Assembly (NCBI RefSeq): GCF_052057775.1
Contig: NZ_CP195121.1
Span: 2,170,001-2,234,000 of the forward strand
Length of the DNA stretch: 64,000 nt
Source of the DNA: Methanococcoides sp052057775
GTDB taxonomy: Archaea > Halobacteriota > Methanosarcinia > Methanosarcinales > Methanosarcinaceae
Reading direction: 5' to 3'
Part shown: positions 26,016-35,040 of the stretch, piece after piece
How positions within the stretch are numbered: position 1 is the first letter of the stretch
Layout: each line of letters opens with the position of its first letter
Position numbers and translations under genes: made by a program
The notes under the pieces: model-generated
Databases searched by the model: none
What the model was told of the DNA's origin: nothing
Seen by the model: only the letters and a program-made list of their open reading frames with translations

Positions 26016-27770
26016 TCACTGCTCCGTGTTTACCTTGATCGCTGTTGGGTTCTTGAGGTATGACTCAGGTGTTGGGTAGTGGTTGAAACCATGTGAATAG
26101 TACCTGAACCATTCCTGTACGTCCTTGAGCATTTCCTTCTCGTTTGCATCAGGAACGCTCACGTCGGTGTAATAGGTCCTCCTCTCAGGGATCATGGTGA
26201 TCTCGCCATTGTGGCAGACGATGTCTCCGTCCTTGATGGTGTATTCAGCTGTGCTGAACTTGTTGATCAGGCCAGAGTATTCCCTTGTGTCGATCTTGCT
26301 TGGGTCAATGTCGTAGATGGTCACATCACCATCTGCACCGACACCGAAGCTTCCCTTCCTGTGTGCCATACCGATTGTCTTTGCTGTGTTTGCACGGGTA
26401 AGGATCGCGATGTCGTAAAGGGACATTTCCCTGTCGACCCCACCGAGTGTGCTTCTGTCGTTTGCCCATGGGTGACATTCACTGAATGTCTGGTCCCTGA
26501 ACTTCTCGGACATGAGCCAGGTCATAACAAGTGGGTACCTTGTGAAAGGACCGCCGTTTGGACTGTCAGTTGTCATGATAGCCTTCCATGGATCATCGAC
26601 CAGGAGCAGGCATTCAAGACCCATTGCCCACTGGGTACTGTGGACAGGGTTACTCTTAAGGTATGTGAACGGACAGACACCGGAACCACATTCGAGTTCA
26701 ACATCGGTGTTTGACCATTTGCCACCGGTAAGCACTGCAAGATCGTGGATGGACGGACCATCACCGGTCATACATGTTGCTTCACCGAATGGGACACAAC
26801 CACTGTCAATTACAACGTGGTCGGTGCTGTTGATGTAATCTGTAAGAGGCTTGACACCGGACTCGAAGTCACGCCAGGATGTACCGCCAAATGCGTTGAA
26901 CATCATGTGTGTAAGGTAGACTGACTGGTCCCTGCTTGGGTCGATCTTTGTCTCTGCCCACTCTACATCCATATCCTGCTTTGCTTTGACACTGCCAGGG
27001 ATCTTCATGGATTCCTTTGTGGTCTCGAAGTTTCCAGGGTGACCAAGGTTGTTTGCGTGAAGGTGCATTGACATTGGCATCCCGAGCATTTCGTTGATCT
27101 CGGTGAGTCCTTCGATGATCTCTCTTGGAGTTACCTCGAAGTGGATGTTTGCTTCGTCAAGGGAAGATACGTTCTTACCCCATCCCCAGTTCTCCACACC
27201 AGCCGGGTTGACACATTTGATACCGTAGGTCTTGTGGGTCCTCATCATCCAGGCAACGTATGCTGCTGCCCTGTCGATGTCGCCTTCCTTGAGGTAGCGC
27301 ATCATGAACCAGTTGTTACCGAGAACAAGGTATCCACCCATGTCGAGCATTGGGATGGAACGCATCTCTTCGTGTGTGTGGCGTGCTTCCATTGGAGGTA
27401 CAGCTGCCTCGAAGACTGTTGTGTATCCCATCTGTGAGTATTCGTAACCTTCCATGTAGACGGATGGTACGGTCTCTCCTGAACCGGAGTGGGTGATAGC
27501 GGTCTTAGCCATGGTTGCCTTGTAACCATCCTCCGGACGCATCATCCTACCGACGTTGACCTTTGCACCTGCAATGTGGGAGTGGGAGTCAACACCACCA
27601 GGCATTACGGTCTTGCCTGTTGCATCGATGACCTTAGCATCTTTCATGTCAGCATCTGAAAGCTCAGATACGACCTTACCGTTCTTGATGAAAATGTCCT
27701 GCTTTTCACCGTTCACTTCGTTGAGCGGGTCATAAACAGATCCATTCTTAATTACAATAGTTCCAGCCAT
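26016..27770 (-). CDS. fwdA: Formylmethanofuran dehydrogenase subunit A
   Basis: 584-residue amidohydrolase-fold subunit that condenses formate with methanofuran (or hydrolyses formyl-MFR) at a dinuclear zinc site. Visible metal motifs: GGVDSHSHIAG near residue 60, KCVNPAG for the carboxylated lysine, MHLHANNLGHPGN and AIMTTDSPNGGPF. Its ATG overlaps the TAA of fwdF by one base, with GAGGTGGAATA as ribosome-binding site. Length is normal for the family. Confidence 0.96.
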   Translation of the reverse strand: MAGTIVIKNGSVYDPLNEVNGEKQDIFIKNGKVVSELSDADMKDAKVIDATGKTVMPGGVDSHSHIAGAKVNVGRMMRPEDGYKATMAKTAITHSGSGETVPSVYMEGYEYSQMGYTTVFEAAVPPMEARHTHEEMRSIPMLDMGGYLVLGNNWFMMRYLKEGDIDRAAAYVAWMMRTHKTYGIKCVNPAGVENWGWGKNVSSLDEANIHFEVTPREIIEGLTEINEMLGMPMSMHLHANNLGHPGNFETTKESMKIPGSVKAKQDMDVEWAETKIDPSRDQSVYLTHMMFNAFGGTSWRDFESGVKPLTDYINSTDHVVIDSGCVPFGEATCMTGDGPSIHDLAVLTGGKWSNTDVELECGSGVCPFTYLKSNPVHSTQWAMGLECLLLVDDPWKAIMTTDSPNGGPFTRYPLVMTWLMSEKFRDQTFSECHPWANDRSTLGGVDREMSLYDIAILTRANTAKTIGMAHRKGSFGVGADGDVTIYDIDPSKIDTREYSGLINKFSTAEYTIKDGDIVCHNGEITMIPERRTYYTDVSVPDANEKEMLKDVQEWFRYYSHGFNHYPTPESYLKNPTAIKVNTEQ

Positions 27771-28792
27771 TATTCCACCTCTCTCTTCTCAAGCCAAATT
27801 GCGGATGTCGGGCAGATCAGTGCACATGCACCGCATGAGCCACATGCTTCCTGGTCAATGACCTTGACAGTACCGTTCCTTACCTCAAGCAGAGGCTTCT
27901 CGTCAACATCATTGAGTGCACCGGCTGCGATGAACTTTGAGGAGTTTGCATTGACAGGGCACATGATGACACAGTTACCACAGCCAAGGCAGGCATCTTC
28001 ATCGGTCTTAAGCACAGATGTCAGAACAGGTTTTGCTGATGGCTGATTGAGAAGCTTCTTCTCGAATACTGCCTTCTTTTCCATCTCTGTAAGAATCTCG
28101 GTCTTCTGCACGTCAATAGCCTGTACAGGACATGCGACTGCACATGCACCACAGTAGAGACATGCATCAGGACGCTGTGCGACCTTGTCAACTCTCTCGC
28201 CAATGTCCCACTCAGGATTGAAGAGCGCATTGCATGGGCAGACATCAATACATGTACGGCATGCCTGACAGGTATCCTCAGCGCGTACCCAGGTACCTGC
28301 AAAAGGCTTCTGGACAGTTATAGCGTCTGTCGGACATACCTCAGCACACCATCCACAGTGTACACAGGTATTGTTGTCAATGATGGTCTTACCTTCCACG
28401 CGAGCACCGTTATCATTTGAAAGCCACTGCTGGACCTCGATAGCTCCCTGTGGACAGATCTGCTCACAGAGACCACAGTGTGCACAATCATCGTTAACAG
28501 TTGTTGGTGCGATGGTGCTGCAGAGGTAGTTCTCATTGCATACAGGCTTTCCTTCCTCCCTCATCTCGAGAGCGCCTGTTGGGCATATCTTGGTACACAT
28601 TCCACATGTGATACAGTTGTCCCTTATGTCCAGAAACTCCTTGTTGATGAGTCCTCTGGCAACAGGTCCCACGGAACCAATGATCAGGGTGTCCTTAGGA
28701 CAGACCATTGTACAGGTTCCACAACCAATGCACTTGTGTGGCATGTAGACCACTTGCTTGTTATCTTTTGTTGAAACCACTATTTCGTTCAT
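27770..28792 (-). CDS. fwdF: Formylmethanofuran dehydrogenase polyferredoxin subunit F
   Basis: 340-residue polyferredoxin with eight C-x2-C-x2-C-x3-CP motifs (for example CIGCGTCTMVCP, CAHCGLCEQICP, CLGCGNCVIMCP, CGSCGACALICP), so eight [4Fe-4S] clusters. It wires electrons between ferredoxin and the FwdB active site. A GGAGTAG site precedes the ATG at 28792. It lies between fwdE and fwdA. Confidence 0.95.
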   Translation of the reverse strand: MNEIVVSTKDNKQVVYMPHKCIGCGTCTMVCPKDTLIIGSVGPVARGLINKEFLDIRDNCITCGMCTKICPTGALEMREEGKPVCNENYLCSTIAPTTVNDDCAHCGLCEQICPQGAIEVQQWLSNDNGARVEGKTIIDNNTCVHCGWCAEVCPTDAITVQKPFAGTWVRAEDTCQACRTCIDVCPCNALFNPEWDIGERVDKVAQRPDACLYCGACAVACPVQAIDVQKTEILTEMEKKAVFEKKLLNQPSAKPVLTSVLKTDEDACLGCGNCVIMCPVNANSSKFIAAGALNDVDEKPLLEVRNGTVKVIDQEACGSCGACALICPTSAIWLEKREVE

Positions 28793-28808
28793 CTAATCTA
28801 CTCCGTAA

Positions 28809-29399
28809 TTATTGCTCATGCTTGCATGCTTCACAAAGTGCTTCGCCCTCAAACCAGACAAAACTCTCTCCACACTTGTCACAAAGCTTTACTTGCTTGC
28901 GTTTCTTGATCGGTACTTCGATCTCGGTAAAAGAATAAGAATAAATCTTCTCCCCTGCCTCAAGGACTATCGGAAGAATATCTTCGTGGCGGTGCTTTTC
29001 AGTGTTCATGTACCATGCATGAAGTTTGGGATAAGCCTTCGTCTTTTCAGGATCTAGATATATCCTCACAGCAGGCATCGTGTCCTCACCAGGTCCACCA
29101 CGCTTGTTGACAGTGACAGCCATCTTCCCGTAATCCTTGACCTTAAGTCCCTTGTTCCCGATGGTAGCACCCTCGAGGATCTGGAACGGATCAGGGAGAC
29201 AGTTATATGTCTCTGCTGTGACATAAATACGTTCACCTTCCTTAACATCAAGGAGTCTCTTTGCCATATTAAGCATCTGGATACCCATCAGAGCCCCTGT
29301 GCTCAAATAGCCATGGAATGGGAGGATCTTCTCCACCTGTAAAAATAGCTCTGGATCTTGTTCTTCTATCTTCCTGATAATATTGTCCATATCGTCCAT
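28809..29399 (-). CDS. fwdE: FwdE/FmdE-like subunit with C-terminal zinc ribbon
   Basis: 196 residues of the FmdE family. The N-terminal domain has FHGYLSTGALMGIQMLNMAKRLL and YVTAETYNCLPDPFQILEGATIGNKG, and the C-terminus has a CDKCGESF ... CEACKHEQ zinc ribbon. FmdE copurifies with molybdenum formylmethanofuran dehydrogenase; its exact role is unclear. It is the first gene of the fwdE-F-A-C-D-B-fdhD operon, preceded by a GAGGTC site and a clear TATA box about 100 bp upstream. Confidence 0.9.
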   Translation of the reverse strand: MDDMDNIIRKIEEQDPELFLQVEKILPFHGYLSTGALMGIQMLNMAKRLLDVKEGERIYVTAETYNCLPDPFQILEGATIGNKGLKVKDYGKMAVTVNKRGGPGEDTMPAVRIYLDPEKTKAYPKLHAWYMNTEKHRHEDILPIVLEAGEKIYSYSFTEIEVPIKKRKQVKLCDKCGESFVWFEGEALCEACKHEQ

Positions 29400-29502
29400 G
29401 TGAAGACCTCTTGAATGGGAAAGTGTAGCATCGGATCGGCCGGATCCTTAACAGACAGTTCTATGGCACTGACTGTAATGCTAAGGAACATAACGGTGAA
29501 AA

Positions 29503-29515
29503 TTATATATAGTTT
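29503..29515 (-). promoter_or_regulatory. TATA box of the fwd operon
   Basis: Read on the minus strand, ACTATATATAATT is a near-ideal archaeal TATA element about 105 bases before the fwdE start, implying a leader of about 80 bases. Confidence 0.6.
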
Positions 29516-29650
29516 ATCGTTGCCGGGAAAAACGTGGCAGGGATGCTTAAATACTCGGAAAGGGTGAGTGTGATATCTGTTATATTAGATAGAGATTAAT
29601 TATGAAATCTTACCCTTGCTCAAAGGTCGAGGCAATTTGGAAAGTTCCAC

Positions 29651-29718
29651 TTTGTCCGAAAAATCAATTTGTCCGAAAAATCAATTTGTCCGAAAACTAC
29701 CGTTTTTGTCCGATAAAG
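29651..29718. repeat. 17-bp tandem repeat, TTTGTCCGAAAAATCAA units
   Basis: Two perfect copies (29651-29667, 29668-29684), a third with a changed end (29685-29701) and a fourth diverged copy (about 29702-29718). This is the main content of the 443-bp gene-free stretch between fwdE and the lipoprotein gene. A second cluster of TTGTCC motifs lies on the other side of that gene. Confidence 0.8.
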
Positions 29719-29842
29719 TATCTCAATGAATAATAGCAAGCCACTGAAGATAGAGAGGAATGCTTAAAAAATCAGCCAACAAAATTTGCTTTAAAAAATA
29801 AGCAGTTAATCGCAATTCTCATATGTATAAAAAAGAAAAGTA

Positions 29843-30298
29843 TTAGTTACTAGATGTAATTTCTGTAACGGTTTCAGCTACTACTTCCTTCTCTTCATCA
29901 ACTAAGAAATCTACTATCTCATTTTCAGACTTAGATTTAATTTTTAAGGCAGGAGCACATCCGATTCCGTCATATCCTTCATAAGTTGGATGGCAGGAAT
30001 AAGTTACTCCTATGATTGTCCCTCCTTCTTGAATCATTTGCTGAACTCGAATATCCTTGAGTGCAATTCTAGCTATATTAGATTCATTTGTTTTGAGCCA
30101 TTCAGGTTTTGATTCATTATATGGTGGGAGGAGTTTAATTTCGGAATAATTAATATCTAAATTTATTGATGTATTATTACTTGATTGCATAGATGAATTT
30201 TTAGTTGAGTCTTGGTCAATACATCCAAAAGATAAATTGATTAGTAACAAAATGCTTAATGATATAATTATTGATTTATTACTTTTAATTGCAAACAC
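29843..30298 (-). CDS. Small secreted lipoprotein, unknown
   Basis: 151 residues with a signal peptide and lipobox (LSFGC, Cys26), then a Ser/Asn-rich linker with several sequons and a small domain (ARIALKDIRVQQMIQEGGTIIG, VTYSCHPTYEGYDGIGCAPALKI). Two cysteines in the domain may form a disulfide. Family not recognised. The gene is AT-rich and flanked on both sides by TTGTCCGA repeats, which suggests it entered or moved as a unit. Confidence 0.65.
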   Translation of the reverse strand: MFAIKSNKSIIISLSILLLINLSFGCIDQDSTKNSSMQSSNNTSINLDINYSEIKLLPPYNESKPEWLKTNESNIARIALKDIRVQQMIQEGGTIIGVTYSCHPTYEGYDGIGCAPALKIKSKSENEIVDFLVDEEKEVVAETVTEITSSN

Positions 30299-30373
30299 CC
30301 CCTATTTTTGATTAGTTACTTCACATGATTATATGTGATGCCGTAAAATTATTTTGCATAGTATATATGCATT

Positions 30374-30460
30374 ATGTCCATAAGTGCTTTGTCCAAAAAT
30401 TCATGCTTTTGTCCGAATATTCGGGTCATTGTCCGATAAATACCCTATTTTTCGGACAAA
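30374..30460. repeat. TTGTCC motif cluster, about 20-bp spacing
   Basis: TGTCC occurs at about 30376, 30390, 30410 and 30430, three of them as TTTGTCC or TTGTCCGA, and an inverted TTTTTCGGACAAA ends the block. CCGAATATTCGG at about 30412 is a perfect palindrome. The remaining DNA to 30691 shows no gene. Together with 29651-29718 it brackets the small lipoprotein gene. Confidence 0.65.
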
Positions 30461-30691
30461 GCGGGAAAGTTCATTAAGTTTTTATTTATTAAAAGGTGTA
30501 TTTTGCACCAATAACATCCAAATTGATCCACCAAGCACCTCACCGAGTTAGTGAACCTTATGAGAAGTGAGATGAGTCGATAATAGAGTTGAATATGGTA
30601 GTTAAAAACCTGAAATTTTGGAAATAGACTCACCCATTCATAATAATTTAGAGAAATTGTTACTGCAACCTCTGCAATACTAATCCAGCCA

Positions 30692-32236
30692 TTATTTTAA
30701 TTTTGAAATCTCTTCAATTTCATGAGAATGCATGTGGCCATAATCTTCTTTTAACCACCTAACAAGTCCAACAATTAAAATAGCTAGAATTACAGCAAGA
30801 GGAATGGCAGAAGCTACAGCACAGGACTTTATAGTTGTTAAAGGAGCATCAATTAACATCAACACCAGTGGTAATGCAGAAAGCATTAAGCACCAAAAAA
30901 GACGACTTATTGGAGAAGGATCTTCACCACTCTTCAATTCAGGAGATACAGTCGAAGCTAGCGTAAATGAAGCAGAATCAAGTGTTGTAGACAAGAATAG
31001 AATTGCCACAACTGCAAAAAGCAATAACAGAAGATTTGTAAATGGTAATTGATCAATAACCTGCATTATAACAAAACTTCCACCAGCTTCCTCCAGCATT
31101 TTTGCTACTTCGACTTTTCCAGATAATTGAGAATGCAAACTGAAGCCACCCAAAACCCCAAAGAAAAACCAGATACCTGCACTGCCACTGACAAGCATAT
31201 TCAAAATAACTTCTTTTATTTTTCTACCTTTGGATATTCTTGCCACAAACAATCCCATAAAAGGTGCGAAAACGACCCAATACAACCAATAAAAAACAGT
31301 CCATAGTTCTGTGAAACCGGAATTATTTATTGGATCAGTCCACATGCACATCCTGAAAAAATTATCAGCCATTAAACCAAGTGCATTAATACTATTTTTT
31401 ACTAAAAATAGAGTTGGTCCTACTAGGAGAATTATCAAAGTAAAAGCGATTGCCAAATATATATTAAAGTCACTTAATCTTTTCATGCCTTTATCAAGAC
31501 CAATATAAGAGCTAAATGAATAGATTATTGAGATTAGTAACAAAATTGCTACATCCTGAACGAATGTGTGCTTAATACTAAGCAGTTGTGCAATTGCATC
31601 TCCGATCATAGGAACGCTTAAACCAAGCGAAATACTCAAAGAGCCAAACACTGTCAATATAAATATTAAATCAACAACCTTTCCCGAAATCCCATCCTGA
31701 CTTCTCCCAATGGCTTTACTAAAAACAGCACTTAGTCTTAATCCCTTTTCACCCCTGACATGAAAATGATATGCAACAGGCAAAGAAGCAAGACAGTAGA
31801 TCGACCAGCCAGGTAAACCCCAATGGAAAAAATTGTAAGCTGTTGCCCATTCATATGCTAAAGGTGTACCAGATTCAACACCAAATGGAGGAGTGAGATA
31901 ATAGTAAGCCCATTCTACAAAAGCCCAATACAACGTTGCAGCACCTAAGCCTGCACAGAACATCATACCAATCCAACTAAAAGTGGAATACTCTGGATAG
32001 CACATACCAAGCCGGACATTACCATATTTACTAAATCCTAAATACAATAAAAATCCAAAGCAAGAAAGCGTATACAACAAGACAAAGGGACCAAGAGTTT
32101 CAGTCATAACATTATAGAATGAAACGGTCAAATTTTTACCATCATCTGGAAAACAATACAATAAAGACGAAAGTGAAAATATTAAAGGTACACTTACCAA
32201 TATTAACGGAACATCTTTTTTTATCTTGCCACTCAT
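30692..32236 (-). CDS. BCCT-family betaine/choline/carnitine-type transporter
   Basis: About 514 residues with twelve predicted transmembrane helices and BCCT landmarks: GMMFCAGLGAATLYWAFVEWAYYY (the glycine-rich TM3 with the tryptophan/aromatic substrate box), EWATAYNFFHWGLPGWSIY, and FYWLYWVVFAPFMGLFVARISKGRKI. Family members import quaternary or N-methylated amines with sodium or protons. The frame is open to 32293 (GTG); ATG 32236 is chosen because conserved sequence starts just before TM1. It is divergent from an MtmB-family gene, with a 307-bp shared promoter region, so it may import that enzyme's substrate. Confidence 0.9.
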   Translation of the reverse strand: MSGKIKKDVPLILVSVPLIFSLSSLLYCFPDDGKNLTVSFYNVMTETLGPFVLLYTLSCFGFLLYLGFSKYGNVRLGMCYPEYSTFSWIGMMFCAGLGAATLYWAFVEWAYYYLTPPFGVESGTPLAYEWATAYNFFHWGLPGWSIYCLASLPVAYHFHVRGEKGLRLSAVFSKAIGRSQDGISGKVVDLIFILTVFGSLSISLGLSVPMIGDAIAQLLSIKHTFVQDVAILLLISIIYSFSSYIGLDKGMKRLSDFNIYLAIAFTLIILLVGPTLFLVKNSINALGLMADNFFRMCMWTDPINNSGFTELWTVFYWLYWVVFAPFMGLFVARISKGRKIKEVILNMLVSGSAGIWFFFGVLGGFSLHSQLSGKVEVAKMLEEAGGSFVIMQVIDQLPFTNLLLLLFAVVAILFLSTTLDSASFTLASTVSPELKSGEDPSPISRLFWCLMLSALPLVLMLIDAPLTTIKSCAVASAIPLAVILAILIVGLVRWLKEDYGHMHSHEIEEISKLK

Positions 32237-32293
32237 CAAAATAACCCCAATCATAAGAGAGCCTGTTAATTCCCTCACTAATAAACAATACAC

Positions 32294-32543
32294 TAATTAT
32301 TAAATATAAACATTCCTATTTGTTTCCCAAGCTTTATATATTATAACTTTCCAAGATGTTGAAAGGAAGTGGGGAAAATAATATAAAAAGATAACCACCC
32401 CAAGAAAAGATTTTAAATATAGATTATACATACATTAATGAAAAAGTTAAAAACGATATCAAGTCTATTATATCAATGAACTTTTTGCTAAAAACAATAT
32501 AATTACAATTACCGGCTAATTCACAACAAGGGAAAGAAATTGT
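32294..32543. promoter_or_regulatory. Divergent promoter region, BCCT transporter / MtmB-like
   Basis: AT-rich region between two divergently transcribed genes. TATA-like elements include AACAATATAATTAC at about 32495 facing the MtmB-like gene, and TTATATATTATAAC at about 32332 facing the transporter. No coding sequence is seen. Confidence 0.45.
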
Positions 32544-33893
32544 ATGAATAACCATATAACCCAAATGCTTCATGGAGACAAGAGGTCAGAAAGTGAGCAC
32601 GATGAAATAATATATCAGAATAGTTTTGATCTTGTTGAACTCCACAATATATACTATGATAAGGAAAGCATAATCCCATTCGACTTCAAAATGACAGATA
32701 GGATATTTGATGCTGCTATTGAGTTATTAGAAAGCACCGGTATTTTCTGCACAGATACCAACCGAGTAATTAGGTTTAGTAAAGAAGAGATAAAAAGAAA
32801 CCTTGACAATTCACAACCTTCCTTCACCATCGGCCAAAATTCAGAAACAACTAATGTATACTTCAGAAACGTTCTTGATACACGAATGCCACTAATAATG
32901 GGAGGACCGACAGCAGTTCCGGTATCAGAAGATCAATTCATCCCGATTCACCGCTCATATACAAAAATTAAAAACATCGAATGCATATCTCCAGCTACAT
33001 TATACGAAAATATTTTTGAAAAAAATAATCCGTTGAAAATGCTTGAAGGGCACAAAGCAGTAAATTTTGTTAATGATGCCTGTAGACTGGAGGGGCGCCT
33101 AGGAATGTGTCGCGTAAGCCCCCCATTTATAGAAGACCCATTAACATCAATCTCCATTGCTAATCCTAAAATTATGGGACCAGGAGATTTACAAGAATTT
33201 TACCCACTACCAGATTTAAAAGCTGACCTTAACCAAATATCAAGAGTACTGCATTACAAAAGTATTGGAGTATCATATCTAGCCAGCAATATAATGATCA
33301 TGGGGGGAATGACGAGTTCCATACCAGAACAATTTGCAATTCAAATGGTTGCCGAATTTATAAAAAATAGAGTACTTTATTCTGCACCGATGGGATTTAT
33401 TACCCCAACTACATTACAGACTGCTGCATCCAGATCATTAGAGCTAATGTGGGCCATATTTAGTGCATGCATGGCAATTTCAAGAAATGCACGTTTTCTC
33501 CACGGGATAGTAATCCAAAATTCATCAGGACCTTGCACAAATTCCATGATGTATGAAACTGCAGTTCAAACAATAGGAACTACTATTTGCGGAGTAGATT
33601 CAATTTCAGGACCCATCCCAAATAGAGGTAGCACACTAAATCATGCAGGAGGATTAGATGCATTGTTTATGGTCAAGGCTGCAGAACTAGCAACTGCTTT
33701 GAATTTGGATGATGCAAATTACCTCTGCATGGAATTATACAAAATGTATGTGAATCAAAAACCAGAAGTTGGAAAGAATTTTGATGAATGTTATAATGTG
33801 AATGATATCGAACCATCTCAAGAATACTATGAAAAATATGATACATCATTAAACACAATATATGAGATACTTGGTGCTAAAATTACCGAATAA
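32544..33893 (+). CDS. MtmB-family methyltransferase homologue without pyrrolysine
   Basis: 449 residues, alignable along its length with monomethylamine methyltransferase MtmB (TIM barrel that transfers methyl to a corrinoid protein): IIPFDFKMTDRIFDAAIELL, GIFCTDTNRVIRFSKEEI, IMGGPTAVPVSEDQFIPIH, ISRVLHYKS, and the C-terminal EVGKNFDECYNVNDIEPSQEYY. MtmB has pyrrolysine in GMGV-Pyl-GPE; here the segment reads GRLGMCRVSPP, placing Val191 (codon GTA) at that position. There is no in-frame stop. An AGGGAAAG site precedes the ATG. It is divergent from the BCCT transporter. The substrate is probably not monomethylamine but is unknown. Confidence 0.85.
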   Translation: MNNHITQMLHGDKRSESEHDEIIYQNSFDLVELHNIYYDKESIIPFDFKMTDRIFDAAIELLESTGIFCTDTNRVIRFSKEEIKRNLDNSQPSFTIGQNSETTNVYFRNVLDTRMPLIMGGPTAVPVSEDQFIPIHRSYTKIKNIECISPATLYENIFEKNNPLKMLEGHKAVNFVNDACRLEGRLGMCRVSPPFIEDPLTSISIANPKIMGPGDLQEFYPLPDLKADLNQISRVLHYKSIGVSYLASNIMIMGGMTSSIPEQFAIQMVAEFIKNRVLYSAPMGFITPTTLQTAASRSLELMWAIFSACMAISRNARFLHGIVIQNSSGPCTNSMMYETAVQTIGTTICGVDSISGPIPNRGSTLNHAGGLDALFMVKAAELATALNLDDANYLCMELYKMYVNQKPEVGKNFDECYNVNDIEPSQEYYEKYDTSLNTIYEILGAKITE

Positions 33894-33992
33894 GTACTCA
33901 GCATATAAACAAGACAATGGACGAAACAATTTCAGAAAGAAATGAAGTCGCCTAGAAACTTTGTTCCCAAAAAGGAAATAAAATGATAAAAC

Positions 33993-34014
33993 AGTGATAC
34001 ATTATTGTATCACT
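33993..34014 (-). terminator. Hairpin terminator at the 3' end of hemB
   Basis: AGTGATACA (33993-34001) pairs with TGTATCACT (34006-34014) in a 9-bp stem overlapping the hemB stop codon. On the minus strand it is followed by GTTTTATCATTTTATTT. Confidence 0.6.
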
Positions 34015-34987
34015 TCAACATCTTTGCAAAATCCTTTGCAAAATAGGTAAGAATCATATCCGCACCAGCCCTTTTTATTGAAAGTAGTGATTCATACATA
34101 ACTTTCCTCTCATCAAGCCAACCCAAACTAGCTGCTGCCTTCAGCATAGAATATTCACCACTTACATTATAAGCCGCAGTAGGAAGCTTAAACTCATTTT
34201 TGATACGATATAAAATATCAAGATAAGGAAGAGCAGGTTTTACCATCACCATATCTGCACCTTCCAAAATATCAAGCCCCACTTCCCTCAGTGCTTCATT
34301 TGAATTACCAGGATCCATCTGATAAGCAGACCGATCCCCAAAAGAATAGCTCGAATCTGCCGCATCCCTAAAAGGACCATAGAAAGAAGATGCATACTTC
34401 GCAGCATAAGACATAATCGGCACATTTTCAAATCCACCAATATCAAGAGATGAACGAATTGTACCGACCATTCCATCCATCATCCCAGAAGGTGCAATAA
34501 CGTCTGCACCTGCTTTTGCATGACTCATAGCAACCTTTCCAAGAAGAGGGAGAGTTGGATCATTCAATACACTTTCAGAATCATAATCCACAACCCCACA
34601 GTGACCATGACTGGTGTATTCACAAAGACAAACATCAGTAATCACAAGTATATCTTTTCCAAGATCCCCTTTGATCTCACGAACTGCACTCTGTACAACA
34701 TCATCCTCCCCCCAAGCAGAAGAACCAGATTCATCTTTTTTACTGGGGATTCCAAAGATCATTACAGCAGAGATACCAAGATCTACAGATTCTTTTGCAT
34801 CATCCACAACACCTTCAAGTGGTATTCTTTGCATCCCCGGCATTGAAGCAATATTTTGAGGAACACTGATCGATTCATCTACAAATATCGGATATATAAG
34901 ATCACTTGTTGAAATTGAGGTCTCACGAACTAATTCCCGGATCTTATTACTACTTCTAAGCCTTCGCATTCTAATTTCTGGATACAT
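34010..34987 (-). CDS. hemB: Delta-aminolevulinic acid dehydratase (porphobilinogen synthase)
   Basis: Condenses two 5-aminolevulinate to porphobilinogen in tetrapyrrole synthesis. About 325 residues. Zinc-type cysteines are in DVCLCEYTSHGHCG. The two Schiff-base lysine regions are YAAKYASSFYGPFRDA and MVKPALPYLDI; APSGMMDGMVG is also typical. ATG 34987 (MYPEIRMRRLR) has AGGAG upstream; the 19 residues before it are a non-conserved extension. It runs with hemL just upstream in a two-gene unit. The AT-rich base use matches the surrounding methylamine island rather than the flanking core genes. Confidence 0.94.
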   Translation of the reverse strand: MYPEIRMRRLRSSNKIRELVRETSISTSDLIYPIFVDESISVPQNIASMPGMQRIPLEGVVDDAKESVDLGISAVMIFGIPSKKDESGSSAWGEDDVVQSAVREIKGDLGKDILVITDVCLCEYTSHGHCGVVDYDSESVLNDPTLPLLGKVAMSHAKAGADVIAPSGMMDGMVGTIRSSLDIGGFENVPIMSYAAKYASSFYGPFRDAADSSYSFGDRSAYQMDPGNSNEALREVGLDILEGADMVMVKPALPYLDILYRIKNEFKLPTAAYNVSGEYSMLKAAASLGWLDERKVMYESLLSIKRAGADMILTYFAKDFAKMLK

Positions 34988-35040
34988 ATTTAACTCCTGA
35001 TAATATACAAATATATAGATTAAATCAATCGACGAAAAAT

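Noticed and set aside
29651..29718. CRISPR array
   Set aside because: The 17-bp units abut each other with no unique spacers, and no cas genes are near.
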